64,000 nt of DNA from Paenibacillus sp. DMB5 (GTDB taxonomy: Bacteria > Bacillota > Bacilli > Paenibacillales > Paenibacillaceae), in the NCBI RefSeq assembly GCF_001517085.1, contig NZ_LRAC01000003.1, forward strand, positions 1-64,000. The letters run 5' to 3'. Shown in pieces: positions 16,226-24,149 of this stretch. The translations under genes were made by a program, and so were the position numbers. A model generated the notes under the pieces. It made no database searches, was not told the DNA's origin, and saw only the letters and a program-made list of their open reading frames with translations. Every line of letters begins with the position of its first letter. Positions within the stretch are counted from its first letter, which is position 1.

Positions 16226-18166
16226 TTATTCAGATTGGGCTGCCGGACGCTCCGGAAGCGACTGCAGCAGGTCCTCATATTCACCTCTAAGCCGCAGCAG
16301 CCGGCTGACACTCTGCTCCAGTCCGCCGGGGCGGTTGCGGCGGATCCATAGCCCGCGGTAATCGTGAAGCAGCAGGTCAAGATCCTTGATCAGCCTGCGG
16401 ATAACGGCCGGATCAAGGACATCCGGCTCTCCGGCCAGCTGCAGCTTGATCCGGGCCAGCTGCACGGCATGCTTCAGGAAATGGATGCCGTTCGCCAGCT
16501 CCTGCAGGACAAGCCCGGCATCACTGCAGCCGGGTGACAGCTCCTCCAGGCGGTTCTCTATGCCAAAGATATAGGCTTCAAGCTGGTCAAGCTGGACCGG
16601 GCTGAGCTTCCGGGCAATGCCCATGTTATCCAGCCGGCTGCGCAGCAGCATCGACAGCTCGGAATCATTTGGCCTCAGGGCGCCGGATTCCAGCTTGTAA
16701 TAATTGCCTAGATCAAGCAGCAGTTGCCCGGTCTTATCCGAGCGGTCCCGGAAGACTGAGCGGTTCAGGTATCCGGCCACATCGGCATCCAGGTTGTTCC
16801 GGACATTCCAGGCCAGCGCGGCCCCGTATACGTATCCGGCATAGCTGACCGGCAGATGCTGCCAATGGCCGAAATCGCCCCAGTCGGTAATGAGATAGCC
16901 GATTGCACCGTTATCCTTGCCATGAACAGCCGCACTGCGCAGATTGGCCAGCATATTGTCGGTGCGGCCGGTTACGGAATTCCAGGAGCTTGTTCCCGGG
17001 CAGACATAGAACGGAATCTGCGCCTCACGGAACTTCAGGGTATCTGCTTCGAACGGATGCTCCGCACTGTAGCCCCATTCCATGGCAATGATATCCTTCG
17101 GAAGCTGCGGAATCAGCTCGGGGTGCTGGATAATGATATCGCCCCAGAACTGCATTTTTTTGCCCCGGGCAGTGACAAGTTTATGAATTTCAAGCAGGAA
17201 TGACAGGTACAGCCGGCCTTTGCCTGCTGAATCGGCCAGTGCTTTGCTTTTGCCAAGTCCCAGTTCATAGGTTTCATCGCAGCCGACATTGAAATGGTCT
17301 GAAGTGAAGTAGGGCAGGAGATCATCGTACATGGTTTCCAGCAGCTTCAGGACTTCGGGGTTTCCTGTGTGGAAGGTTCCCGGCTGCATGAACAGGCCGT
17401 CCGGATACAGGTCGTGGTCGTACATATTATCAGGCAGCATGAAGCCTTCCGGAATTTCTGCCAGACGGTTGAATTCCGGGCGGGTCAGCCAGTGTTCCAT
17501 ATGGCCGAAGCTGTTCTGGTTCGGTACGAGCTCAATATACCGCTCGCGGCAGTAGGCATCCAGCAGCAGAATTTCGTCACCGGTTATAGGCGTCTCCAGC
17601 TCCCAGACCTGCGGAAAGGATTCATAGGCAAAGGGAGAACCTTCTATATATAACTGCAGCTGATTGAGTTTAAGGTCGGCCATCAGATCAATAATCTTAT
17701 ACAGGGTTTCCATCTTGGGGATCTTGTTACGGCTAATATCGAGCATCAGGCCGCGGGCGGCAAAGTCCGGCTGATCGCGGATGAACAGGCAGGGCAATTC
17801 CCTGCCGCATTGTTCCAGAATCTGCTGAAGTGTTGCAACGGCGTAGTAAGCGCCTTCCGGTGTACTGTACGTTACGGTAATGCCGTCTGCTGCAATTGTG
17901 ATCTCGTAACCTTGCGCAGGGAGCAGGGGATTGCAGCAGAAGCTGGCTGCGGGCCGGACAGATGAGCGGATGCCGGCTGACAGGGGCAGGCTGAGCTGAA
18001 GAATTCGGCCGATTGCCTCTTGAAGCCTGCGGGCAGCGGGCAGAATGTCCCGGTTTTGTGATGCAGGGAGAATGATGCAGCTCTTTAGCGGAATACGGAA
18101 TAGCCCTTCAGACATTGTAAGGGTCTGCGGACCGGGCAAAAGCTGCAGATTACAGGTTTCAGGCAT
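16226..18166 (-). CDS. Beta-N-acetylhexosaminidase, GH20
   Basis: This enzyme removes terminal beta-linked N-acetylhexosamine by substrate-assisted catalysis. The 646-residue product has an N-terminal GH20b domain (to about 130), then the catalytic barrel starting at FAARGLMLDISRNK. The Asp-Glu catalytic pair lies in NVGCDETYELG (near residue 300). A helical C-terminal region follows. No signal peptide is present, so it acts inside the cell on imported chitooligosaccharides or muropeptide sugars. The GAGGTG-like site before the ATG is modest. It is transcribed divergently from an AraC regulator 82 bp away, which probably controls it. No transporter genes are adjacent. Confidence 0.92.
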   Translation of the reverse strand: MPETCNLQLLPGPQTLTMSEGLFRIPLKSCIILPASQNRDILPAARRLQEAIGRILQLSLPLSAGIRSSVRPAASFCCNPLLPAQGYEITIAADGITVTYSTPEGAYYAVATLQQILEQCGRELPCLFIRDQPDFAARGLMLDISRNKIPKMETLYKIIDLMADLKLNQLQLYIEGSPFAYESFPQVWELETPITGDEILLLDAYCRERYIELVPNQNSFGHMEHWLTRPEFNRLAEIPEGFMLPDNMYDHDLYPDGLFMQPGTFHTGNPEVLKLLETMYDDLLPYFTSDHFNVGCDETYELGLGKSKALADSAGKGRLYLSFLLEIHKLVTARGKKMQFWGDIIIQHPELIPQLPKDIIAMEWGYSAEHPFEADTLKFREAQIPFYVCPGTSSWNSVTGRTDNMLANLRSAAVHGKDNGAIGYLITDWGDFGHWQHLPVSYAGYVYGAALAWNVRNNLDADVAGYLNRSVFRDRSDKTGQLLLDLGNYYKLESGALRPNDSELSMLLRSRLDNMGIARKLSPVQLDQLEAYIFGIENRLEELSPGCSDAGLVLQELANGIHFLKHAVQLARIKLQLAGEPDVLDPAVIRRLIKDLDLLLHDYRGLWIRRNRPGGLEQSVSRLLRLRGEYEDLLQSLPERPAAQSE

Positions 18167-18248
18167 AGCTTATACACCTCTTGTTCATGTAGAATATGTT
18201 CACCTGCAATAACGATACCATTCGGCAATTAAGGGAGGAATAGAGGGT

Positions 18249-19106
18249 ATGCCCAAGATCATGGATTATATGATCAGCCCGTATCCTGTCAGAATTATTG
18301 ACCCCAAGCTGGATGCTTCCATGCTCCGGCTGACAGCCATCCGGATCGGGCAGGCCGGACATCTGCCCGGAAGAACGCTGTTCCGCAGCGGGGTAGTGTT
18401 CGGGCATTGGGCGCTGGTCTATATTGCAGCGGGCTCCGGCAGTATATCCGAGAACGGGGGGCCCACGCAGCAGGTACGCGCGGGAAGCCTGTTCTTCTTC
18501 CGGCCGGGCTGCAGCTACAGCTTTGGTCCGCCCCCCGGCGGGAGCTGGGATGAATATTACATCAACTTTATGGGAAGCCGGGCGGATGAGTGGCTGGAAG
18601 GCGGGCTCATAGCAGACGGAAGTGTCTTTCAGACCGGCAGTCCGGAGGAGCTGGTCCCTTTCTTTGAGGAGGTTTTGAGCCTGATGGACGGGGGCGTTCC
18701 CGCCGATGCCGACCGGGCAGCTCTGCGGCTGGAGTCCACGCTGCTGGAATGCTCCTGCCTGTTTCCTGATCATCCGCGGTTCCGCCGGCAGGGGATAATG
18801 ACGGACATACGCGGCGATCTGGAAGCCTGCATATATGAGCAGCCTGATCTGCCGGGGATTGCTGCGAAGCACCATATCTCCATGTCCACCCTGCGCAGGC
18901 TGGTCCGCAGCAGCAGCGGCTATCCGCTGCATGAATACATGCACAGGCTGAAAATGGCGGAAGCAAAGCATCTGCTGCTTAATACATCGCTGCAGGTCAA
19001 GGAAATTTCCGGCATGCTGCATTACAGCGACCCGTTTTATTTTTCGAGGCTGTTCAAGAAATATATGGGGCTCTCCCCGCAGCTCTGCCGCAGCAATGTC
19101 CAGTAG
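18249..19106 (+). CDS. AraC family transcriptional regulator
   Basis: The 285-residue product has an N-terminal cupin-like sensing domain (about 1-165) and a C-terminal double helix-turn-helix (about 185-285). The conserved segments are ISMSTLRRLVRSSSGYPLHEY in the first unit and SDPFYFSRLFKKYMGLSP in the second. Regulators of this type usually sense a sugar and activate a neighbouring catabolic gene. The divergent GH20 gene is the obvious target, acting through the shared 82-bp intergenic region. The ATG is preceded by GGGAGGAATAGAGGGT, which offers two overlapping ribosome binding sites. Confidence 0.88.
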   Translation: MPKIMDYMISPYPVRIIDPKLDASMLRLTAIRIGQAGHLPGRTLFRSGVVFGHWALVYIAAGSGSISENGGPTQQVRAGSLFFFRPGCSYSFGPPPGGSWDEYYINFMGSRADEWLEGGLIADGSVFQTGSPEELVPFFEEVLSLMDGGVPADADRAALRLESTLLECSCLFPDHPRFRRQGIMTDIRGDLEACIYEQPDLPGIAAKHHISMSTLRRLVRSSSGYPLHEYMHRLKMAEAKHLLLNTSLQVKEISGMLHYSDPFYFSRLFKKYMGLSPQLCRSNVQ

Positions 19107-19227
19107 CAGAATTTTGTCGGATTATGCGGATTTATGTTGACACTCATAAAAACAGGATGCTATTATTTTAGATGATATTAGCCCTTTTTTAGTGCTTTTT
19201 GACTATGCGTTTGCCGGAGATGAAACC

Positions 19228-19383
19228 ATGAGAGAGTTTTATTGCATTGCTTGCCGTAGTCTCCATAAGGTTGATGTTCGTAATAATCATACTATTCGAG
19301 TTCTCTCCACCGGCTATCATATCGTTGGGGAGCAGCGCTATCAGATTTGTATTTGTAATAATAAACAGCCGCAGCCGTCCTAG
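19228..19383 (+). CDS. Small cysteine-pair peptide, 51 residues
   Basis: ATG at 19228 follows CCGGAGATGAAACC. The product begins MREFYCIACRSLH and contains CX2C near the N-terminus and CXC (ICIC) near the C-terminus, a spacing compatible with a single small zinc ribbon. It has no membrane segment and no recognised family. A longer frame from GTG at 19192 adds 12 residues without a good ribosome binding site. It stands alone between the AraC gene and a terminator, so it is probably its own transcript. Confidence 0.6.
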   Translation: MREFYCIACRSLHKVDVRNNHTIRVLSTGYHIVGEQRYQICICNNKQPQPS

Positions 19384-19443
19384 ACCCGGAATCTGTCAAG
19401 CCGAGCCGCCCTGAATGCCCGTAACCAATAATGTTTCTGTAAC

Positions 19444-19473
19444 AGCCTGTCCGCTTTGCGGACAGGCTCTTTT
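19444..19473 (+). terminator. Terminator after the small cysteine peptide
   Basis: AGCCTGTCCGC and GCGGACAGGCT form a perfect 11-bp stem with a TTT loop, followed by CTTTTGC. Confidence 0.8.
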
Positions 19474-19497
19474 GCTTGCCGCAGCTCCTGCTGTTTG

Positions 19498-19780
19498 GCG
19501 GAATACGGCCGGTTAAGCAAAATCAAGCGGCGGAATGAGCAAAATCAAGGGCAAAAATGCCCTTGATTCCGGCCCAGGCGCCGGAAAGAGCGAAATCAAA
19601 GGCAAAAATGCCCTTGAATCCGGCTCACTTGGCGGAATGAGCAAATCAAGGGCAAAAATGCCCTTGATTCCGGCTCAAGCGGCGGAATGAGCGAAATCAA
19701 GGGCAAAAATGCCCTTGAATCCGGCCCGAGCGCCGGAAAGAGCGAAATCAAGGGCAAAAATGCCCTTGATTCCGGCTCCC
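19498..19780. repeat. Array of five 51-bp hairpin repeats plus a partial unit
   Basis: Five units of about 51 bp (one is 50 bp) run from about 19528 to 19780, preceded by a degenerate partial unit. Each carries arms ATCAAGGGCA and TGCCCTTGAT around AAAA, framed by GCCGGAA or GGCGGAATGAGC on the left and TCCGGC on the right. Units alternate between two flavours (GGCGGAATGAGC and GCGCCGGAAAGAGC). The array lies in the gap between a terminator and the two-component operon, and has relatives at 1-66. Function is unknown. Confidence 0.85.
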
Positions 19781-19868
19781 TGAGATTTCCATTGCCAGGT
19801 ATAAGGTGAGGGAATAAAAATATAATAAAATCATAAAAAAAATTAGGCCATAATGTTATTTTTTTGAA

Positions 19869-19883
19869 AAGAAAACGTTGTCA
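19869..19883. promoter_or_regulatory. Possible catabolite-responsive (cre) site
   Basis: The 15-mer AAGAAAACGTTGTCA fits the WTGNAANCGNWNNCW consensus with one mismatch, about 107 bp upstream of the histidine kinase start. Nothing else is evident in the A+T-rich stretch 19781-19989. Confidence 0.25.
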
Positions 19884-19989
19884 CTAAACAGAGAAACTTG
19901 TTATTGTGATTTTTCTCATGTATGATGCTTTTAAACAAAGCTTTGATGAGCTCGCATTTTCCAAAAAAGGTGGAGAATAGGGTGGTGGG

Positions 19990-21636
19990 ATGAAAATCAA
20001 AACAACCGCGGAAGACAGAATGATAGCATTTTACAGATACTTTTCTTTGTCCCTCACATCGCTGATGTACCTCCTGGACCATACGGGGCCTTCCGTCATT
20101 TATAAATCCCTATTAATTATCTCGCTTTTCTTAATCGCCCAAGTATTCGTAATGATTTACCGGAGGCTCCGGACCAGACCGCGGGTTCTTATGCTGGCAG
20201 TCAGCATAGAGATGGCCGGCGTTATTGCACTGACTTTACTGACCGGCGGGTTTGACAGTGTTTTTAAGCTCTACGTACTTAATCCTGTTCTGATTGCGGC
20301 AGGGTCGCTGTCCGTGTACTTCGGGTGGAGTTTGCTGCTGAGCTACATTGCTGTCTTAACCGGATTTTGTTATATGTTTGTGAACGCTGCGGGCAAATCT
20401 TTATCAGAAGCAGTACTTCAGAACGGCAACCTGTTTCTAGCCCTGGTTCTTGCGGTTATAGTTATGCAGATGGTTAACAGGATCAAGCGGCAGCGGGAAG
20501 AAGCGAACGCGCGGACCAACGAAACCATGGAGCATATCAAATCGCTCTATCACATCGTCGAAACCTCCAGCCAGCATGACTTCATGAACATCGGCCAGGT
20601 CATAACGGATTACGTGGTGAAGCTGACCAAACTGGATAAGGCCTTATTCTGGTTTGCCAAGAAGAGCGGTGAGCCCGCTCCGCAGAGCCGTCAGACCGGA
20701 TGGCAGCATGAAGAAGAACGTTTTCTGTTCACAGAGCTGGAAAAGCATGAGCACGAGTGGAGGCTGCAGCGTGAGCCGGTGTTCAAAAGCATGCCGGGCC
20801 TCGGCGATTTTTTGCTGATGCCGGTGAGAATGAGCACCCGGTTTGTCGGTATGATCGGCGTGAAGCTGGAATCCTCAGAGGGACTTGAAGGGCGCAGATG
20901 GTATATTCAGCAGCTGATGTTCCTGTCAGAGCTGAGTGCCATTATTCTGGAACGGCATGAGCTGGGTGTCATTGAAAACCGGCTGATCATCACAAATGAG
21001 CAGAACCGGATTGCGGATGAAATGCATGACAGCGTATCGCAGAGCCTGTTCGGTATCGTATACGCAACCCATTCCCTGAAGCAGACCTGGCGCAAAATGT
21101 CCGACTCTGAGCTTGAAGAGCAGATTGACCTGATTCATGATTCGGCAACCAGGGTTGCCAAAGAGCTGCGGATTACGATTTACAGCCTCAGTTCCAAGAA
21201 GAGCGGCGGGCCAACCTGGCTGGGTATGGTCAGATCGCATCTGAAGAGCCTGTCGAGGCTCAATGATGTTGAAATTGAACTCAAAATAACGGGGGATGAT
21301 TTCAGCCTCCCTTATCCTTACCACAAGGCGCTCTTCCGGATTATTTCCGAAGCGACAGGTAACGCCATACGTCATGGCGCAGCCAGCCGGGTGGATGTCG
21401 AGCTGTCTCTGAAGCCCAAATGGATCAGACTGTCCATTACAGATGATGGTATCGGTTTTGATACGGATCTTCTGTGGACTACGTCTGAAGATACCACCGG
21501 CGGGCTTGGCATGAAGAATATGCAATATCTGACTCAGTCGCTGGGCGGAGAATTCCACATCTCCAGCAGCGAGAATGCAGGAACAAGGATTTTGATTTCG
21601 ATACCTGTCGGCGTGGCTGAATTAAAGAATGCATAA
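19990..21636 (+). CDS. NarL-type membrane sensor histidine kinase
   Basis: The 548-residue product has about five to six N-terminal membrane helices (to about 160), a linker, a GAF-like domain (about 190-320), a HisKA_3 dimerisation domain with His346 in IADEMHDSVSQSL, and a HATPase domain (EATGNAIRHG, DDGIGFD, GGLGMKN). ATG at 19990 follows GGGTGGTGGG. It is 23 bp upstream of a LuxR-type response regulator gene, forming a cognate pair. Membrane-embedded NarL-type kinases include LiaS, DesK and ComP; the short loops here do not resemble the large ComP sensor. The signal is unknown. Being immediately upstream of the exopolysaccharide cluster, it may control that cluster, but this is inference. 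Confidence 0.92.
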   Translation: MKIKTTAEDRMIAFYRYFSLSLTSLMYLLDHTGPSVIYKSLLIISLFLIAQVFVMIYRRLRTRPRVLMLAVSIEMAGVIALTLLTGGFDSVFKLYVLNPVLIAAGSLSVYFGWSLLLSYIAVLTGFCYMFVNAAGKSLSEAVLQNGNLFLALVLAVIVMQMVNRIKRQREEANARTNETMEHIKSLYHIVETSSQHDFMNIGQVITDYVVKLTKLDKALFWFAKKSGEPAPQSRQTGWQHEEERFLFTELEKHEHEWRLQREPVFKSMPGLGDFLLMPVRMSTRFVGMIGVKLESSEGLEGRRWYIQQLMFLSELSAIILERHELGVIENRLIITNEQNRIADEMHDSVSQSLFGIVYATHSLKQTWRKMSDSELEEQIDLIHDSATRVAKELRITIYSLSSKKSGGPTWLGMVRSHLKSLSRLNDVEIELKITGDDFSLPYPYHKALFRIISEATGNAIRHGAASRVDVELSLKPKWIRLSITDDGIGFDTDLLWTTSEDTTGGLGMKNMQYLTQSLGGEFHISSSENAGTRILISIPVGVAELKNA

Positions 21637-21659
21637 ACTTTAGGCAGGAGGTCATTCAA

Positions 21660-22295
21660 GTGAATATCGTCATTGTTGATGATCACCCGTTGGTAAGAAG
21701 AGGATTGGCTGCGGTTATTTCCATGCAGCCCAATCTGCATTTTGCAGGCGAAGCAACGAATGGCCAGGAAGCTCTTCAGGTTATAGAAGAGACCCAGCCT
21801 GATCTTGTACTGATTGATTTGCGGCTGGCAGACGAGTCGGGGCTAGATGTAATCAAGACTGCCCGGGCGCGCGGACTCACCAGCAAATTTATTCTGCTTA
21901 CCTCTTCGGCAAGCCGGGAGGATTTTCTCAAGGCGGAAGAGGTGCTGGTTGACGGATACGTGCTGAAGGAGGCTCTGCCGGAGGAGCTGCTGTTCGCGAT
22001 CCAGCTGGTCTATAAGGGACGGAAGTATTATGATCCGGGCCTGATGGAAGACAAGATGCGGATGAGCGGCAGCAGTCCTACCGACGAATTGACACCCAAG
22101 GAGAAGGAAGTTCTGATCGAGCTCGGCCAGGGAGCGTGCAACAAGGATATTGCTTCGCGCCTGTTCATCAGCGAATTCACCGTCAAAAAGCATGTAAGCC
22201 AGATTCTGGCGAAGCTGCAGGTAGCCGACCGCACTCAGGCGGCGCTGTATGCCAATGCAGTTGGACTGACGAAATTTGAAATGTCCTATGATTAA
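21660..22295 (+). CDS. NarL/FixJ family response regulator
   Basis: The 211-residue product starts at GTG behind GGCAGGAGG. It has a receiver domain with the acidic pocket (DDHP), phosphoacceptor Asp53 in LIDLRL, the conserved Thr/Ser switch (LLTSS) and Lys in YVLKEA. The C-terminal LuxR helix-turn-helix begins at ELTPKEKEVL and contains KDIASRLFISEFTVKKHV. It is the partner of the upstream kinase. The transcript ends at the hairpin at 22328, so regulation of the exopolysaccharide genes, if any, would be through DNA binding in the 440-bp region that follows. Confidence 0.93.
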   Translation: MNIVIVDDHPLVRRGLAAVISMQPNLHFAGEATNGQEALQVIEETQPDLVLIDLRLADESGLDVIKTARARGLTSKFILLTSSASREDFLKAEEVLVDGYVLKEALPEELLFAIQLVYKGRKYYDPGLMEDKMRMSGSSPTDELTPKEKEVLIELGQGACNKDIASRLFISEFTVKKHVSQILAKLQVADRTQAALYANAVGLTKFEMSYD

Positions 22296-22327
22296 CAGCA
22301 CTTTATAAAGCTTATACAGACGCAGAG

Positions 22328-22354
22328 CACGGACAGGATTGTCCGTGTTTTTTT
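22328..22354 (+). terminator. Terminator of the two-component operon
   Basis: CACGGACA and TGTCCGTG pair across GGAT, followed by TTTTTTT. Confidence 0.85.
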
Positions 22355-22396
22355 GTGCAAATTTAAGAATGTTTTGTGTAAATGCAAGGATATTAC

Positions 22397-22582
22397 AGAA
22401 AAACAGGACCCTCTTTCTTAAAGGGGGTTCTGTTTGCGTGCGTCTGAATTCTCATTAACTGACATAATATGTACGAAATTTTGGAGGTTCAGAGGATGAA
22501 ATGACGGCTGCCGTAGACTTATCTTCCATTTGCCGGAAATGATTGCCCGGGGATATGGTACTAAAGTATACCATTCTGCCCC
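22397..22582 (+). promoter_or_regulatory. Structured leader region of the exopolysaccharide operon
   Basis: Two hairpins are visible. AACAGGACCCTCTTT with AAAGGGGGTTCTGTT (about 22403-22435) pairs over 15 positions with wobbles and a 3-nt loop. A second one at 22549-22582 has GGGG/CCCC ends and ATGGTA/TACCAT arms. A ribosome-binding-site-like TTGGAGGTTCAGAGG is followed by ATG AAA TGA (22498-22506), a two-codon frame. No clear consensus promoter stands out. The region is long for this genome and probably carries control of the cluster. Confidence 0.4.
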
Positions 22583-22638
22583 GCATAGGCACCAAATTCA
22601 CTTACTCGAAAGTGAACATTAAAGTAATGGGAGGAGCC

Positions 22639-22713
22639 ATGTGGCAACCCGTACAGATTGATAGAATAAGACACAAGATATCTGAAACTTTCATGAATGC
22701 TTTCAGAACGTAA
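22639..22713 (+). CDS. Candidate 24-residue leader peptide of the exopolysaccharide operon
   Basis: ATG at 22639 is preceded by the very strong site GGGAGGAG at ideal spacing. The peptide begins MWQPVQIDRIRHK and ends NAFRT; positions of Ile, Phe, Met and Lys/Arg suggest an amphipathic, basic helix. The stop codon lies 22 bp before the GTG of the chain-length gene. It could be a real microprotein, a translational-coupling leader, or chance. No family is recognised. Confidence 0.45.
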   Translation: MWQPVQIDRIRHKISETFMNAFRT

Positions 22714-22735
22714 TGAATGCGGAAGGAGGGTTACT

Positions 22736-23476
22736 GTGGAAAAGACGATTTTGGATTACATTAACCTGATTAAGAAGAGGCTCTGGCTGATAACGATTTT
22801 TGTATTGATCTCCTGTGCTACTACCTTCTATGTCAGCAAGAACTTCGTTACACCCGTCTACTCCGCCTCCGGACAGCTGCTGGTCAACAATACCGCAAAT
22901 GTACCCGAGAGCAACAATCTCAACAACCTGAACTTCAGCCTGAACATCATCGAGAGCTACAAGGAAATTATGAAGTCCCCCGCAATTCTGGGCAGTGTTG
23001 TGGCCGATCATCCCGAGTTTGGTCTCACGGAAGAACAGCTGGCCGCGAAGCTGCAGGTAAGATCCTCGGAGAAAAGCTCAGTGATCAATCTGAGTGTACA
23101 GGACGAAAGCTACAGCACGGCAGCCAACATTGTAAACGCGGTTTCGCAAAGCTTCATACGGAGCCTGCCGTCCCTTATGATGCTGGACAATGTTACCTTC
23201 CTGACCCCTGCTGATCCGGCTGATCTTCCAGCTCCATCTAACGGCGGCGTCGCCATGAACCTGATTATCAGCTTTGTTATTTCATTAATGGCTGCTATCG
23301 GTATCATCCTGCTGCTGGAAACGCTGAATGGAACGCTCCGCACCGAGAAGGAAGCGGAATTCGATGTCGGACTGCCGGTTATTGCCAGCATCCCGGTCAT
23401 CCGTAAACGTGATCTTGGCAGTGCGGCAAACGCCAAAGCAAGAGTAGGGGAGGGTACTTATGTTACGGCTGAATAA
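22736..23476 (+). CDS. Wzz-type chain-length regulator / kinase activator
   Basis: The 246-residue membrane protein belongs to the polysaccharide co-polymerase family (YveK/CapA/CpsC type). It has an N-terminal cytoplasmic helix, TM1 (about 19-38), an extracytoplasmic coiled region, and TM2 (about 176-198) after a Pro-rich loop (PADPADLPAPSNGG). A short cytoplasmic tail activates the partner ATPase. GTG at 22736 is preceded by AAGGAGGG; the longer frame from 22697 lacks a site. It overlaps the kinase gene by 17 bp, indicating translational coupling. With that kinase it should set polymer length and gate Wzy-dependent assembly. Confidence 0.88.
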   Translation: MEKTILDYINLIKKRLWLITIFVLISCATTFYVSKNFVTPVYSASGQLLVNNTANVPESNNLNNLNFSLNIIESYKEIMKSPAILGSVVADHPEFGLTEEQLAAKLQVRSSEKSSVINLSVQDESYSTAANIVNAVSQSFIRSLPSLMMLDNVTFLTPADPADLPAPSNGGVAMNLIISFVISLMAAIGIILLLETLNGTLRTEKEAEFDVGLPVIASIPVIRKRDLGSAANAKARVGEGTYVTAE

Positions 23477-24101
23477 AAGCTTGATTGCAGACTTGAATCC
23501 ATCCTCGCATATCTCCGAATCCTTCCGCTCGCTCCGCACCTACATCCGCCAGCTTGGGCTGACCGGGGGAGACAGCGGCAAGGTGCTTCTCTTCACTTCT
23601 GCTGAAGGCGGGGAGGGGAAGACAACGGTGTTGTCCAATCTCGCTGTATCCTTTGTCCAGGACGGAAAGAAGGTAGCCGTTGTAGACTGCAACCTGCGCC
23701 ATCCCGGACTGCATGCCGTGTTCGAGGTGGAAGGCAGTGAAGGACTGGCTGCCTACCTGAGCGGTCAGGAGGCTGCGAAGGATATTGCCGTATACGGCAA
23801 TCTGGCCAACCTGGCCGTCATTCCGGCAGGCAAGACCCGAATCAGTCCGCCGGATCTCCTCGGCAACGACAAAATGGGCGCCTTGCTGGAGGAACTGAAG
23901 GGCAGCTTTGATCTGATCCTGCTCGACACCCCGCCGGCAGTGGAATACAGTGATGCCCGTATTCTGGCCCCGCTCTCCGATGGAGTGATCCTGGTGGCCA
24001 GACACGGCAAGACGAAACGCGAAGCGGTCCGTAAGCTGAAGGCGCTGCTTGAGCAAAGCGGGTCGAATATTCTCGGCATCGCCATGAATCAGACCCGGTA
24101 A
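23460..24101 (+). CDS. CpsD/CapB family BY-kinase-like ATPase
   Basis: The 213-residue cytoplasmic P-loop protein of the bacterial tyrosine kinase family partners the upstream membrane activator. Walker A is SAEGGEGKTT, Walker A' is VVDCNLRHP, Walker B is LILLDTPPA. Two features are unusual. Walker A' usually reads D-x-D-x-R but here reads D-C-N-L-R. The C-terminus ends in GIAMNQTR with no tyrosine cluster, so the autophosphorylation tail seen in CpsD/CapB is missing. It may therefore act as an ATP-driven assembly switch, or phosphorylate other proteins. Start codon ATG at 23460 lies inside the end of the preceding gene. Confidence 0.88.
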   Translation: MLRLNKSLIADLNPSSHISESFRSLRTYIRQLGLTGGDSGKVLLFTSAEGGEGKTTVLSNLAVSFVQDGKKVAVVDCNLRHPGLHAVFEVEGSEGLAAYLSGQEAAKDIAVYGNLANLAVIPAGKTRISPPDLLGNDKMGALLEELKGSFDLILLDTPPAVEYSDARILAPLSDGVILVARHGKTKREAVRKLKALLEQSGSNILGIAMNQTR

Positions 24102-24149
24102 AGTCCCAAGATTTACAATCCTACACATAACGATCAGGAGGTAAGTGCG

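Noticed and set aside
19498-19780. 51-bp array as a CRISPR
   Set aside because: There are no variable spacers: the whole 51-bp unit repeats, arms are palindromic over the full unit, and no cas genes are near.
19529-19780. 51-bp array as a protein with repeats of the type SEIKGKNALESG
   Set aside because: The period is 17 codons and one frame reads through two units, but a unit one base shorter breaks it, there is no ribosome binding site, and differences between loci follow base pairing rather than codons.
19990-22295. NarL-type kinase and regulator as the ComP/ComA partner of the NHLP peptide
   Set aside because: The pair is 4 kb away with unrelated genes between, and the kinase has only short outer loops. 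The tandem kinases next to the peptide are better candidates.
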